Shown: piece after piece, positions 8,457 to 18,228 of the stretch
How the letters are laid out: every line of letters starts with the position of its first letter
Numbering within the stretch: position 1 is the first letter of the stretch
Assembly: GCF_029240175.1 (NCBI RefSeq)
Contig: NZ_JARBTM010000017.1
Coordinates: forward strand, 58,751 to 122,750
DNA: 64,000 nucleotides
Source of the DNA: Anaerosolibacter sp.
Lineage (GTDB): Bacteria > Bacillota > Clostridia > Peptostreptococcales > Thermotaleaceae
Direction: 5' to 3'
Position numbers and translations under genes: made by a program
Notes under the pieces: generated by a model
Databases searched by the model: none
Seen by the model: the letters and a program-made list of their open reading frames with translations, nothing else
What the model was told of the DNA's origin: nothing

Positions 8457-9173
8457 ATGGGCTTTCTAAAGGATTTTTTACCTGTCTTTACAAAGAATAG
8501 ATTGATCTTTTCGGGAAAAAAACAAGAGGGAAAGGATGTAGTAACCTTTTTCTTCAAGTCAGAGAAAATGATTCATTGGAAACCAGGACAACATGGTATA
8601 TTCACCTTTGATAACCTAAAATTATCAGGAAAAAAATGGAGAGCTTTCAGTGTCGCTTCTACACAAGATGAAGGCCATGTTATGATATCTATGCATATCC
8701 CAGCAAAGCCCAGCTCCTATAAGGAAGCTTTTCAAAATTTAAAACCAGGCGATACGATTACTATGAAAGGACCTTTTGGACCATTTTATGTAGAGGATAT
8801 CAGTAAACCAGTAATCTGTATTGCTGGCGGTATCGGAATTACCCCTGTACGGTCTATCCTCACCAGCATAACACAAAATAAAGAAGCAGGGCCTAAGTCT
8901 ATGCATCTCCTATATACCAGTAGCAATGGAGAATATTTCTATAAGGATGAAATCGATAGGATGATGAATGGTCGTGATGATCTATATGTACAATATATCT
9001 CTGGGCGGGAAGAGTTAAATCAAGCGCTATCAACATACATGATACAGTATGGAAATGATGCATACTACTATATTTCAGGATCTGAGGGTATGGTAAAATC
9101 CATAAAGGAAGTGTTAATGAAACAGGGAATCAGTAAAAAAAATATTAAGAATGATCCCTTCCTAGGATACTAA
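8457..9173 (+). CDS. Ferredoxin-NAD(P)H reductase-like flavoprotein
   Basis: A 238-residue protein of the FNR superfamily. The FAD-binding barrel is at residues about 10-105, with RAFSVAS in place of RxYS. The NAD(P)-binding domain shows GGIGITPVRSIL near residue 124 and YISGSEGMV near 206. There is no 2Fe-2S domain, so it needs a separate electron partner. The ribosome site GAAGGGAG precedes the ATG. It probably belongs to a redox-stress response controlled by the convergent marR gene, with which it shares an operator sequence and a terminator. Confidence 0.87.
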   Translation: MGFLKDFLPVFTKNRLIFSGKKQEGKDVVTFFFKSEKMIHWKPGQHGIFTFDNLKLSGKKWRAFSVASTQDEGHVMISMHIPAKPSSYKEAFQNLKPGDTITMKGPFGPFYVEDISKPVICIAGGIGITPVRSILTSITQNKEAGPKSMHLLYTSSNGEYFYKDEIDRMMNGRDDLYVQYISGREELNQALSTYMIQYGNDAYYYISGSEGMVKSIKEVLMKQGISKKNIKNDPFLGY

Positions 9174-9178
9174 GCGCA

Positions 9179-9216
9179 AAGAAGTGACCTTCATCTCTGA
9201 AAGGTCACTTCTTTTT
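9179..9216. terminator. Bidirectional terminator
   Basis: A 13-bp perfect stem (AAGAAGTGACCTT with AAGGTCACTTCTT) sits between convergent genes and is T-flanked on both strands. It serves both the flavoprotein gene and marR. Confidence 0.9.
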
Positions 9217-9220
9217 CAAA

Positions 9221-9640
9221 TTATAGCATCTCCGTTTTTTTCGCTATTCTTAAAAGATAATTTTCAAGAGCAGCGATTTCTTCACTTTCAAAGTCATCAA
9301 ATATTAAGGTAGTTAATTGGTCTGAAATCAATCTCAAATTTACCACTAAATCAAGTGCTTCTCGACTCATCTTTAAATATGCAGAACGCCTGTCATTTGG
9401 ATTATCCACTCTTTCCAATAATCCTTTGGATACTAACCGATCGATGATGGCGGATATTGTAGGTTTATCTGAGCTTAACTTACTGGCAACTTCCACTAAT
9501 GTAATTGAGCCATTCTTATTATATATTTGATTAAGCACTGAAAACTGTGCAGCAGTAACATCATACTCTTTCAGCTTGTTATCAAGGCTGTTCTTTAGGT
9601 GTCTTGATACCTTAATGATCAGATAAGCTAAATTTTCCAT
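9221..9640 (-). CDS. MarR family transcriptional regulator
   Basis: This 139-residue winged-helix protein has the typical DNA-binding core SSDKPTISAIIDRLVSKGLLER, then the wing NPNDRRSAYLKMS. GGAGG lies 4 bases before the ATG. No redox-sensing cysteine is present in the core, so the signal is probably a small lipophilic ligand. An operator-like sequence upstream (9654-9670) is repeated in front of the convergent flavoprotein gene, so it most likely represses both. Confidence 0.9.
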   Translation of the reverse strand: MENLAYLIIKVSRHLKNSLDNKLKEYDVTAAQFSVLNQIYNKNGSITLVEVASKLSSDKPTISAIIDRLVSKGLLERVDNPNDRRSAYLKMSREALDLVVNLRLISDQLTTLIFDDFESEEIAALENYLLRIAKKTEML

Positions 9641-9653
9641 AATACCTCCGAAA

Positions 9654-9670
9654 TTTAGTTGGTTAACTTA
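9654..9670. promoter_or_regulatory. Candidate MarR operator upstream of marR
   Basis: TTTAGTTGGTTAACTTA is the reverse complement of the 8384-8400 site with one difference. It lies 14 bases upstream of the marR start codon, fitting autoregulation. Confidence 0.65.
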
Positions 9671-9771
9671 ATATTAGCATCCTCGCTAAATTAAATCCTG
9701 TCAACTTATTTTTTGAAACTGAATGAATGTTGATAAAATAGATGCTGTCTCTAAATAATATGTTACTAAAG

Positions 9772-11937
9772 CTAACTACTTTGGGAAGTTAGAAGTCCTT
9801 GTGGTTTTCTCAATATATACTCAACAAGCTCACTGAAGGGAATTGGCTCGCTGTAGAGATATCCCTGGAATTGATCACAGCCAAGCTCATGAAGAATATT
9901 CCGCTGCTCCTCATTTTCAACATATTCTGCTATAACTGAATAGTTTAAATCTTTACCTAGAAGTACAATAGATGAAATAATATTCCTACAAATGTAATTG
10001 GACATAATATCACGGACTAAAGAACCATCCAACTTAATCGTATCAAATTGATATTCTTTCAGGTATATCAAGGAACTGTGTCCCATACCGAAGTCATCCA
10101 TTTCTAGTTTGATTCCCATCTTTTTTATAGAATGTATCTGATGAATAATTTTTTTGTTGCTTTTTAGTGCCAATTTCTCAGTTATCTCAATATTGAGCCT
10201 CTGAGGCTCAATGAGGTGTTTATTGATAATTTCTTCTATGTTTTGGATAAAGCCTTCGTTTTCCAGCTGGACAGCAGATACATTCACTGACACAGATTGA
10301 TGCTGAAGACCTTTCTCTTCCATTCTTTTTAAGTCGCTGCAAGCCGTGTCTAATATCCAGTAGCCAAGTTTATCTATAATCTGGGATTCTTCTGCAAGTG
10401 CAATGATCAAGGGAGGATAGATATAACCATAGCTGTCATGATTCCACCTCAGCAGCGCTTCCATTCCGATTACATTTCCCTCATAGTTTACCTGTGGTTG
10501 GTAAAACAAGGCTAATTTATTATTGTTAAGATTATGCTCCAAATCAACCGCCAAAAATCTAGATATGCTCCCTATGTCATCGTATCTATCAAGAAGTGCT
10601 AAAGCCGCCCCGGGTCCTTCATTCTGCTTGAAAAAATCATACACCTTATTGATACTGTTTTTCATCTGTACTTCATATATATTCTCTGCAAGTTTTACAA
10701 AAGGTATATAGCAAAGAATCCCCAAAAGCAAATTGAAAAATTGCAGTATGCTTCCACTTATTGATTTCGTTGAAATATAACCACTCAAAAAAATAGGGGT
10801 TGTCCATTCCACGAGGTTACTTGTATAAGGAACCAAGTCATAGTACATAGCGAGAAATGAACTTAATGTTAAGACTACCGGTACAAACAGAAATGGGATC
10901 ATAAAGATAGGATTTAGTACAATGGGTATACCGAACACAATCAGCTCGTTAATGTTAAATACTACAGGGATCAGTGACAATTTTGCAAGTTGAAGTTGAT
11001 TTTTACTTCTTCCTGTAATCAGGATCGCACATATAAGACATAGGGCAGACCCACACCCTCCCATCAAAACAAATGTATCAAAAAATGTTTTCGTGAATAT
11101 TTCCGTAGGCAACTTATGTGTCTCGATTAATGCCTGATTGACGGCAATAGCCGGTACAAATATGCTTTGGGCCACTGGCTCGAGAATATTACTCCCGTGC
11201 ATCCCTAAAAACCAGAAAACATGGATAAGTACAACAAATAAAATCCCGCTCCATAAAGGTGACTCTATTTTAACAAACAGTTCACTAAAGAAGTCTGATA
11301 TAAAGCTTTGTATGTTTGATATACCAAAGAAAACGATCAGTGCATGATTTATAGCTGCGAAGACAGTTATTGTTATAGCTGCTGGAAAGATAGAATTTAA
11401 GGTATAATTGAATGCTGAATTAGCTCCATCTGTGAAAGCTTTTATTCTTAGCGATTTTACTGAGCTGAGCTTCAAAAATACCCAAGAAGAGCTGACAGCT
11501 GTCAAAATAGCAACAAAAACACCAATTACTCCTAAATTCTCAAACAGAAATCCTTCTTTGCTTATACCAGAAATTGCAATAAAAGAGGCCAAAGAAACTG
11601 AAGCAGCAATAATGGGACTTATATTATGAACATGCAATTCTTTAAATTCAACGAAATAGGAATAACTGATGGATATAATCATAATGATCGAAAGGATATT
11701 AAAAGTGCCATCACGAATGTAAAGGAAAATACTTTTCCAATGACTTCCAAAAACTTCTTCCATCATGGTTTGATAGGCTGGTATCGGTAAACTTAAAAAG
11801 AACAATGCAATAGAACCAATCAATACCAACGGAATCATGTATGTAAGTCCACGCCTTATTGAAATCAGCAATGTATTATTTCCAATTTGCTCATTAAATT
11901 TAACGAAAGTTCTTATGCTCCTATTTATATTTGGCAA
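9772..11937 (-). CDS. PTS EIIC-like membrane domain fused to an EAL phosphodiesterase
   Basis: This 721-residue protein has residues about 15-410 like the lactose/cellobiose PTS permease (IIC), with some ten membrane segments and VFWFLGMHGSNI. Residues about 460-705 form an EAL domain with MEALLRW, NVSAVQLE, ITEKLAL, MDDFGMG, KLDGSLV, AEYVENEEQ and QGYLYSEP, so the usual catalytic residues of a c-di-GMP phosphodiesterase are kept. No IIA or IIB domain or gene is nearby, so sugar sensing rather than transport is likely. The TTG at 11937 follows GGGAGG by 9 bases; an ATG at 11973 lacks a ribosome site. Confidence 0.88.
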   Translation of the reverse strand: MPNINRSIRTFVKFNEQIGNNTLLISIRRGLTYMIPLVLIGSIALFFLSLPIPAYQTMMEEVFGSHWKSIFLYIRDGTFNILSIIMIISISYSYFVEFKELHVHNISPIIAASVSLASFIAISGISKEGFLFENLGVIGVFVAILTAVSSSWVFLKLSSVKSLRIKAFTDGANSAFNYTLNSIFPAAITITVFAAINHALIVFFGISNIQSFISDFFSELFVKIESPLWSGILFVVLIHVFWFLGMHGSNILEPVAQSIFVPAIAVNQALIETHKLPTEIFTKTFFDTFVLMGGCGSALCLICAILITGRSKNQLQLAKLSLIPVVFNINELIVFGIPIVLNPIFMIPFLFVPVVLTLSSFLAMYYDLVPYTSNLVEWTTPIFLSGYISTKSISGSILQFFNLLLGILCYIPFVKLAENIYEVQMKNSINKVYDFFKQNEGPGAALALLDRYDDIGSISRFLAVDLEHNLNNNKLALFYQPQVNYEGNVIGMEALLRWNHDSYGYIYPPLIIALAEESQIIDKLGYWILDTACSDLKRMEEKGLQHQSVSVNVSAVQLENEGFIQNIEEIINKHLIEPQRLNIEITEKLALKSNKKIIHQIHSIKKMGIKLEMDDFGMGHSSLIYLKEYQFDTIKLDGSLVRDIMSNYICRNIISSIVLLGKDLNYSVIAEYVENEEQRNILHELGCDQFQGYLYSEPIPFSELVEYILRKPQGLLTSQSS

Positions 11938-12312
11938 TTGCTTCTTCCTCCCACATTTACACAATATCATCATCTACGAATACCCTGTTTTGATTTTATA
12001 TCCCCGCTTTATCTCAACTATTATTCCAAATTACTATTTAATGCCAACCTTCTGGTCAAAATAAGCATGAAAACGCAGTATGGCTCACACTTTCTTTAAG
12101 TCAATTTTAGACAAATATCGACTCGATGGAAATACTAACCATATTATATAACTTTCTTCCCTCCATGTACATATATTAACTACTTGCACTATTCAGAATC
12201 TTTTTGAATCAAAACAACCTGTCTACACAACGCATACAGAGATCATCTGTACTATGTAACAATTTTTGTTTTTGAAAATATTAAGTGTAACTGGAAATAT
12301 CCTATGGATGTT
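11938..12312. other. Non-coding stretch upstream of the EIIC-EAL gene
   Basis: An AT-rich region with no convincing gene. It must contain the minus-strand promoter of the EIIC-EAL gene. I looked for c-di-GMP riboswitch signatures and saw none. Confidence 0.4.
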
Positions 12313-12362
12313 ATACAAAATGAAGAGGATGGGTGAAATCACCCATCCTCTTCATTTTGTAT
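12313..12362. terminator. Terminator of the rbs operon
   Basis: A 24-bp perfect inverted repeat (left arm 12313-12336, right arm 12339-12362) starts 20 bases after the rbsB stop. The plus strand is followed by CTTTTTG; the minus strand has its T-run inside the stem. Confidence 0.8.
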
Positions 12363-12382
12363 ACTTTTTGACTTATGTTATT

Positions 12383-13294
12383 CTATTTGGTTACTAGCTT
12401 TAAATCCACCGGAACAAAGCTATCTACAGATTCACCTTTTAACACCTTGTCGGCCATCTCTACCCCTAACGAACCAATCATATCTGGTTGTTGGGCTACA
12501 GTGGCAGCTAACTTTCCTTCTTCAACAGCTTTCACCGCATCATCAGTCGCATCAAACCCTACTACCATAATTTCTCTACCGCTTGCCTCTATTGCCTTTA
12601 ATGCGCCTAATGCCATTTCATCATTATGGGCAAATACTGCATTAATCTCTGGCTGCGCTTGAAGAATATTTTCCATTACGCTTAATCCTTTTGTTCTATC
12701 AAAATCTGCTGTTTGCTTTGCAACAACCTCTATACCAGTTCCATTAACTGCTTCATTAAATCCTTGCCCTCTGTCTCTTGCAGCAGAAGTTCCTGCAATA
12801 CCTTCTAGTTCAACGGCTTTTCCATTTCCACCAAGTTGATCGACAATGAATTTTCCTGCCATTTTTCCACCTGCTGCGTTATCTGACGCAATGTGAGTAA
12901 CTACCTCACCAGCGTTTGCGCCTCTATCAAGGGTAATTACAGGTATCTTTGCTTCATTCGCAAGCTTAATCGCACTTCCTACCGCGTCTGAATCAGTAGG
13001 GTTAATAAGGATCGCAGCAACTTTTTTTGTTACTAAATCCTCTACATTTGCTAATTCCTTCGCAGGGTCATTTTGTGAATCTAAAACAATTAATTCAGCA
13101 CCAATTTCTTTCGCCTTTGCTTCTGCTCCATCTTTTAGGGTAACAAAGAATGGATTGTTTAATGTAGAAACAACTAATCCCATTTTTAGCGCTTCTGGTT
13201 CCTTTGTCTCTGTTGGTGCTGTGTTATTGGTACAACCAGCTAACATACCTACCAATAGCAACAACACCATCATCATGCTTAATACCTTTTTCAT
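12383..13294 (-). CDS. rbsB: Ribose ABC transporter substrate-binding lipoprotein RbsB
   Basis: This 303-residue periplasmic-binding-type protein has a lipoprotein signal with lipobox LLVGMLAGC near residue 17, so it is anchored outside the membrane. The fold continues with [28 protein letters not shown] and [10 protein letters not shown], all typical of RbsB. AAGGGAGG lies 7 bases before the ATG at 13294; the longer frame to 13330 would contain that site. It is the last gene of the ribose operon and is 74 bases after rbsC, so it may be made in excess by mRNA stabilisation at the downstream hairpin. Confidence 0.94.
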   Translation of the reverse strand: MKKVLSMMMVLLLLVGMLAGCTNNTAPTETKEPEALKMGLVVSTLNNPFFVTLKDGAEAKAKEIGAELIVLDSQNDPAKELANVEDLVTKKVAAILINPTDSDAVGSAIKLANEAKIPVITLDRGANAGEVVTHIASDNAAGGKMAGKFIVDQLGGNGKAVELEGIAGTSAARDRGQGFNEAVNGTGIEVVAKQTADFDRTKGLSVMENILQAQPEINAVFAHNDEMALGALKAIEASGREIMVVGFDATDDAVKAVEEGKLAATVAQQPDMIGSLGVEMADKVLKGESVDSFVPVDLKLVTK

Positions 13295-13368
13295 TTTAAT
13301 TCCTCCCTTTAATATAATTGACTTTATCATTCTCCGAAAAACATAAGGTTTTTCAGCAGAAAACTAAA

Positions 13369-14304
13369 TTATTTTTTCCTATCTAGCAGCACTGCAATGA
13401 GAATTACAGCTCCCTTTACAATCATCTGATAGTAAGACGATACATTTAGTATATTTAGCGCATTGTTTAAAACACCAATAATCAATGCCCCTGTAACCGT
13501 GCCGAATATGCTGCCCATGCCGCCTGACAAGCTAGTTCCCCCGAGGACAACTGCTGCAATGGCATCTAGTTCATATCCAGAACCTGCATTTGGCTGTGCC
13601 GAAGCAAGTCTAGAGGTGATAATAACGCCTGCCAATGCTGCGCATAAACCACTCAGCGCGTATACGATGACTTTGATTTTAGCTACAGATATTCCTGATA
13701 GCTTTGTAGCTTCTTCATTTCCTCCAAGGGCATACACATATCTGCCTAACCTAGTTTGACGAAGGATATAATAAGCAGCTACAAAAACTATCAAGGTAAT
13801 ATAAATGGGGACGGGGATCCCTAAGAAATAGCCATTTCCAATAGTTGAAAATCTCTCTGCATTTTCCCCACTCACTAGGGTAATAGGCCTTCCATCCGTA
13901 AATACCAGTGTTGCACCCCTTAAAACCGTCATGGAGACAAGGGTGGCAATAAAGGGCTGTACCTTTCCTCTGCTGATGATAATACCTGAAATGGCTCCTG
14001 CCAATGTCCCGACCATAAGTGCAATTGCAATAGCAAAGAATGCATTCATTCCACTCGCAATTAAACTGGCACATATTGCACCTGCAAACGCTAACACTGA
14101 TCCGACAGAAAGGTCAATGCCTCCAGTCAGAATTACAAACGTCATCCCTGCTGCAATAATAGAATTGATAGATGTCTGTCTAAAGACATTTAAGATATTA
14201 GAAAAGGTAAGAAATTGGGGACTAACAAATGAAATAATAATTGAAAAAGCCAATAAGCCAATCACTGATTTATACTTGAGTAATTTATTTTTATCAATTT
14301 TCAT
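13369..14304 (-). CDS. rbsC: Ribose ABC transporter permease RbsC
   Basis: This 311-residue membrane protein has about eight to ten hydrophobic segments, the motif GGIDLSVGSVLAF near residue 60 and GGTSLSGGMGSIFGT near 255, as in RbsC/XylH permeases. The start follows GGAGG by 6 bases, and this ribosome site lies inside the end of rbsA, only one base apart, which indicates translational coupling. It works with RbsA and RbsB to import D-ribose. Confidence 0.95.
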   Translation of the reverse strand: MKIDKNKLLKYKSVIGLLAFSIIISFVSPQFLTFSNILNVFRQTSINSIIAAGMTFVILTGGIDLSVGSVLAFAGAICASLIASGMNAFFAIAIALMVGTLAGAISGIIISRGKVQPFIATLVSMTVLRGATLVFTDGRPITLVSGENAERFSTIGNGYFLGIPVPIYITLIVFVAAYYILRQTRLGRYVYALGGNEEATKLSGISVAKIKVIVYALSGLCAALAGVIITSRLASAQPNAGSGYELDAIAAVVLGGTSLSGGMGSIFGTVTGALIIGVLNNALNILNVSSYYQMIVKGAVILIAVLLDRKK

Positions 14305-14305
14305 A

Positions 14306-15802
14306 CTAAGCCTCCTCTATTCCAACAGCGCATCTTAATATTTGCTCTTGGCTGGCCTCTTTTCTATTAAAAGCTCCTGTAATTTTGCCATTAAACATAA
14401 CCAGTATACGATCACACATTCCGAGCACCTCAGGCAGTTCTGAGGATATGATGATAATACTCATGCCTTCTTTTTTAAATTGATTGATTAAATTATAAAT
14501 TTCCTTTTTCGCGCCAACATCTACACCCCTTGTTGGTTCATCAAGAATCAGTATTTTAGGTTTTGTCATGAGGCCTTTCGCAATGGATACTTTTTGTTGA
14601 TTCCCACCACTAAGGTTCTTAACTGTCTGATCCATGCTAGGTGTCCTTATGGACATGTTGTCAATATAGTGTCGTACCATATGCTCTTCATTCTGTCCGT
14701 TTAGCTTGAAGAGGAAGCTTTCAAACTGCTTTAAATCTGATAAGCTCATATTCTCTTTCACCGATAAATCTAAGATCAACCCTTGACCTTTTCGATCTTC
14801 AGAAACATACGCTATACCATGTTCCAATGCAGATTTAGGTGAAGAAATAGTATACTGTTTTTGATCAATGAAAACTTCTCCTTCTCTGACTGGAAGGCTG
14901 CCAAAAATCGTTTTTGCAAGTTCAGTTCTCCCAGATCCCATCAAGCCTGCAATTCCAATTATTTCACCTTTTCTTAAGGTAAAGCTGATATCCTCTATAT
15001 ATTCATTGGATAGGTTTTTCACCTCTAAAACAACTTCTTTAAGTTCAACATCTACCCGGGGAAATTGTTCTTCCAGCTTTCTACCGACCATGGCTTCTAT
15101 GATTAAGTCTTCGTTCAAGTTTGTCACAAGGTCCTCTGTGATAAACTTTCCATCTCTCAGTACAGTGGCCATATCACATATTTCAAAAATTTCTTTTAAG
15201 CGATGGGATATATAAACGATGCCACAGCCATTCTCCCTAAGCTCATTTATTACTTTAAACAAAGCTGCAGTCTCTTTATCTGTCAATGCATCCGTTGGCT
15301 CATCCATGATAATAATTTTTGCATCTAAGGACAAAGCTTTGGCGATTTCAACCATTTGCTGTTCACCGATGCTCAGATTTGATACCAATTCCATAGGATC
15401 TTTTTCGATACCTAGCCGCTCCAGCAATTTGGAGGAATTGGCATATAGCTTTTTCCAGTCTATTCTTTTGAATTTATTTACAGGTTCTCTCCCAAGAAAT
15501 ATGTTCTCCCCAATCGTAAGCTGAGGAACTAGGTTCAATTCTTGGTGTATGATGGCAATGCCCACATCCTGGGAATCTCTTGGTGTTTTAAATTTTATAT
15601 GATTCTCTTTAAAATAAAGCTCGCCTTCGTCCATTTGGTAAACACCACTAAGAATTTTCATCAAGGTTGATTTACCCGCTCCATTTTCGCCTAGTAATGC
15701 CATCACTTTTCCTTCATAAATATTAAAGTCTATTTGATCTAAGGCCTTTACTCCTGGAAATTCCTTTGTTATACCTTTCATCTGCAATAGTGGTTTTGCC
15801 AA
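14306..15802 (-). CDS. rbsA: Ribose ABC transporter ATPase RbsA
   Basis: This protein has about 498 residues and two nucleotide-binding domains. The first has GENGAGKSTLMK, the signature LSIGEQQMVEIA and IIMDEPTDALT. The second has a degenerate Walker A around GLMGSGRTELAK, then LSGGNQQKVSIAKGL and LILDEPTRGVD. This asymmetry is usual for sugar importers of the RbsA/MglA type. The start is either TTG at 15802, with GGGAG 8 bases upstream, or GTG at 15811, which is too near the ribosome site. It lies 12 bases after rbsD. Confidence 0.94.
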   Translation of the reverse strand: MAKPLLQMKGITKEFPGVKALDQIDFNIYEGKVMALLGENGAGKSTLMKILSGVYQMDEGELYFKENHIKFKTPRDSQDVGIAIIHQELNLVPQLTIGENIFLGREPVNKFKRIDWKKLYANSSKLLERLGIEKDPMELVSNLSIGEQQMVEIAKALSLDAKIIIMDEPTDALTDKETAALFKVINELRENGCGIVYISHRLKEIFEICDMATVLRDGKFITEDLVTNLNEDLIIEAMVGRKLEEQFPRVDVELKEVVLEVKNLSNEYIEDISFTLRKGEIIGIAGLMGSGRTELAKTIFGSLPVREGEVFIDQKQYTISSPKSALEHGIAYVSEDRKGQGLILDLSVKENMSLSDLKQFESFLFKLNGQNEEHMVRHYIDNMSIRTPSMDQTVKNLSGGNQQKVSIAKGLMTKPKILILDEPTRGVDVGAKKEIYNLINQFKKEGMSIIIISSELPEVLGMCDRILVMFNGKITGAFNRKEASQEQILRCAVGIEEA

Positions 15803-15814
15803 TTTCCTCACTCC

Positions 15815-16234
15815 CTAAAATACCACTCCTGATTTCAATATAATGTTTGCATAAGGCGTATACTCCCCTGTCCTTACGATACAGCTAGATTCCTTTGTCA
15901 TTGATTTGAATTCCTCATGGTCTACTTCTGTTATCCTTACCTTGATGTTCTCAGCAGCTTCAACGGACTCGATAATCTTCAATATCTCCTGAAACATGTG
16001 GGGACTGATTTCTCTTATTTCTCTTGCTATAATAATCTCTTCAATCCGTAATTCCTCTACTATGGTTTCCAGGGTCTCTATAAAGGTTGGTACACCTTTC
16101 TTTATAGCAACATCTATTCTTTGTACCCCTCTTGGAATGGGTAATCCGCTATCACAAATTGTAAGCATATCATTGTGTCCCATCTTTGCGATGGCATAAG
16201 AAATATCTGCATTAATTAAAGTACCTTTTTTCAT
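15815..16234 (-). CDS. rbsD: D-ribose pyranase RbsD
   Basis: This 139-residue protein converts beta-pyranose and beta-furanose forms of ribose before phosphorylation by RbsK. It begins MKKGTLINADISYAIAKMGH with the catalytic His in MGHND, then SGLPIP, and ends in the conserved region RTGEYTPYANIIL. Its ATG overlaps the rbsK stop codon by four bases (ATGA), so the two are co-translated. Confidence 0.95.
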   Translation of the reverse strand: MKKGTLINADISYAIAKMGHNDMLTICDSGLPIPRGVQRIDVAIKKGVPTFIETLETIVEELRIEEIIIAREIREISPHMFQEILKIIESVEAAENIKVRITEVDHEEFKSMTKESSCIVRTGEYTPYANIILKSGVVF

Positions 16235-17151
16235 AGTAATTCCCCCTTAAACTGAGTAACCGCTTCTAGGTATGGCAAGGAACTCTGGGCCCCTTGTTTC
16301 GTAACAGTCAATGCCCCTACCTTTGATGCAAGTTCGATGGCTTGATCCATTTCTAATCCATTCATAAGACCAATGGTGATTCCTCCTACAAAACTGTCTC
16401 CTGCCGCAGTGGTGTCTATGGCACTTACCTTATAAGCTTTAAAGTACCTATATTCTTTCCCTGTTAGATAAAGACAGCCTTGCTCCCCAAGGGTTACAAT
16501 CAACTCCTTTACACCACTTGCAACAAGCTTTCTTCCAGCCTCTAAGATGTCGTTTTGATCTTTAATCGTTATCCCAGATAATATCTCTAGTTCGGTTTCA
16601 TTTGGAATTAGCAGATCTACCTTTGAAATGATGTCATTGTCAAGGTATTGGGCAGGAGCTGGATTTAGTATTGTATATTTGCCTAATTCCTTGGCCTTCA
16701 CCAAAGTATGTTTGACTACTTCTATTGGCACCTCCAACTGTAGGACAACCAAATCCGATTCATTTATTTGGTCTATACAATTGTCTATGTCCTCTATTGT
16801 CATCCTATAATTTGCTCCTGGGATAACAATAATTGAATTGTTTGCCTGTTCGTCCACGGTTATAACTGCAACTCCCGTGGAGCAATCGTTTTCCTTTCGT
16901 ACAGATGCTGTGTCTACTTTGTCTTTATTTAATGCTTCCACCAAGGTGTCTCCAAAGCCATCATCACCAACTGTACCTATCATCCTCACATTCCCGCCTA
17001 ATCTCGCAATGGCAACAGCTTGATTGGCACCTTTGCCTCCAGGTATCTGCTGAAAGGATGCACCAATAACCGTCTCCCCAGCCCTCGGCATCTTCTTGGT
17101 ACTTGCAACCAAATCCATGTTCAAGCTACCCACTACAACTACACTACTCAT
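16231..17151 (-). CDS. rbsK: Ribokinase RbsK
   Basis: This 306-residue PfkB-family kinase phosphorylates ribose at O5. It starts VVGSLNMDLV, has the sugar-binding GGKGANQAVA near residue 40 and the ATP/anion-hole motif DTTAAGDSFVGG near residue 250, which holds the catalytic Asp. Length is normal. The gene follows rbsR by 49 bases and overlaps rbsD by 4 bases. Confidence 0.95.
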   Translation of the reverse strand: MSSVVVVGSLNMDLVASTKKMPRAGETVIGASFQQIPGGKGANQAVAIARLGGNVRMIGTVGDDGFGDTLVEALNKDKVDTASVRKENDCSTGVAVITVDEQANNSIIVIPGANYRMTIEDIDNCIDQINESDLVVLQLEVPIEVVKHTLVKAKELGKYTILNPAPAQYLDNDIISKVDLLIPNETELEILSGITIKDQNDILEAGRKLVASGVKELIVTLGEQGCLYLTGKEYRYFKAYKVSAIDTTAAGDSFVGGITIGLMNGLEMDQAIELASKVGALTVTKQGAQSSLPYLEAVTQFKGELL

Positions 17152-17200
17152 CTTTTCGCTCTCTAGTCAAAACAACTAAAGACCTTCCCCCCTTTAAATC

Positions 17201-18208
17201 TTATTTCTTTATCGTCGATTTTCTTATGACAAGCTTTGTATCTAATAGGATATCTTTTTTTCGTATGCTTTTCTTTTCTAAGGCACTAATCAGCATGCCT
17301 GCCGCTTGATATCCCATTTCATAATTGGGTTGTTTTATGGTTGTAAGCTCTGGATCTACCAAGCTAGCCATATATATATCATCAAAACCAACTACCCCTA
17401 CTTCCCGAGGTACATCTCTTCCTAATTCTTTTAGTGCCTTAATGGCTCCAATACCAATTAAGTCATCTCCACAAAACAGTCCGTCAAAGACTACCCCTTG
17501 TTGGCTCAGAAGCTTTATTGCATCGTATCCCCACTCACTCTTATACTCACCTTCTAAAACCATTGCATCCTGATCAGGAATATCAAATTCTTTTAGTGCT
17601 TTTTTATAGCCTTCATATCGGTCTATACCAGGTTTGCTTTGTAAAGGACCTGATATAAATAGGATTTTCTTATATCCGCAATCTAGAAGGTGGCTGACCC
17701 CTTGATAAGCTCCTTGGAAGTTATCCACGATGATTTTTCCTTTTACTCCCTTAAAATCTATATCCCTATCCACTAAGACAATGGGGATAGAAGCTTGTTT
17801 TAAACTCTCTACGCCCGTTTTTCTTCTTGCCGATGCGGTAAATATAATGCCATCCACCATTTTTTCCACTAGCATATCTATACATTTTTCTTCCTTGACT
17901 AACTCATCATCTGTATTACAGAATATAATATTGTATCCCTCTTCGTTTGCTTTATCTTCTGCACCTCTAGCCAATTCAGGGAAAAATGGATTTCTTATAT
18001 CTGGAATAACAAGTCCTATCGTCTTGGTCTTTTTCGTGATCAAGCTTCTAGCCATGACATTTGGAACATAGTTGCATTCCTTCATTACTTTATTTACCCG
18101 GTCCTTTGTTGCCTGACTAATATCATGGTCTTTATGATTAATAACTTTAGACACAGTGGCTGTTGAAACCTCAGCTATCCTTGCAATATCCTTGATCGTA
18201 ACCTTCAT
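17201..18208 (-). CDS. rbsR: LacI-family ribose operon repressor RbsR
   Basis: This 335-residue protein has an N-terminal LacI HTH (VTIKDIARIAEVSTATVSKV) with hinge helix YVPNVMARSL, then a periplasmic-binding-like sensor domain (TIGLVIPDIRNPFFPEL, FDGLFCGDD, VGFDD). Two ATGs are in tandem; the second at 18208 has the better 6-base spacing to GGAGG. As first gene of the rbs operon it should bind the three operators upstream and release on binding ribose or a derivative. Confidence 0.93.
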   Translation of the reverse strand: MKVTIKDIARIAEVSTATVSKVINHKDHDISQATKDRVNKVMKECNYVPNVMARSLITKKTKTIGLVIPDIRNPFFPELARGAEDKANEEGYNIIFCNTDDELVKEEKCIDMLVEKMVDGIIFTASARRKTGVESLKQASIPIVLVDRDIDFKGVKGKIIVDNFQGAYQGVSHLLDCGYKKILFISGPLQSKPGIDRYEGYKKALKEFDIPDQDAMVLEGEYKSEWGYDAIKLLSQQGVVFDGLFCGDDLIGIGAIKALKELGRDVPREVGVVGFDDIYMASLVDPELTTIKQPNYEMGYQAAGMLISALEKKSIRKKDILLDTKLVIRKSTIKK

Positions 18209-18228
18209 CATATGCCTCCACAGTCTAC

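Noticed and set aside
13931..14338. 135-codon plus-strand open frame
   Set aside because: Opposite rbsC and rbsA; no ribosome site or homology.
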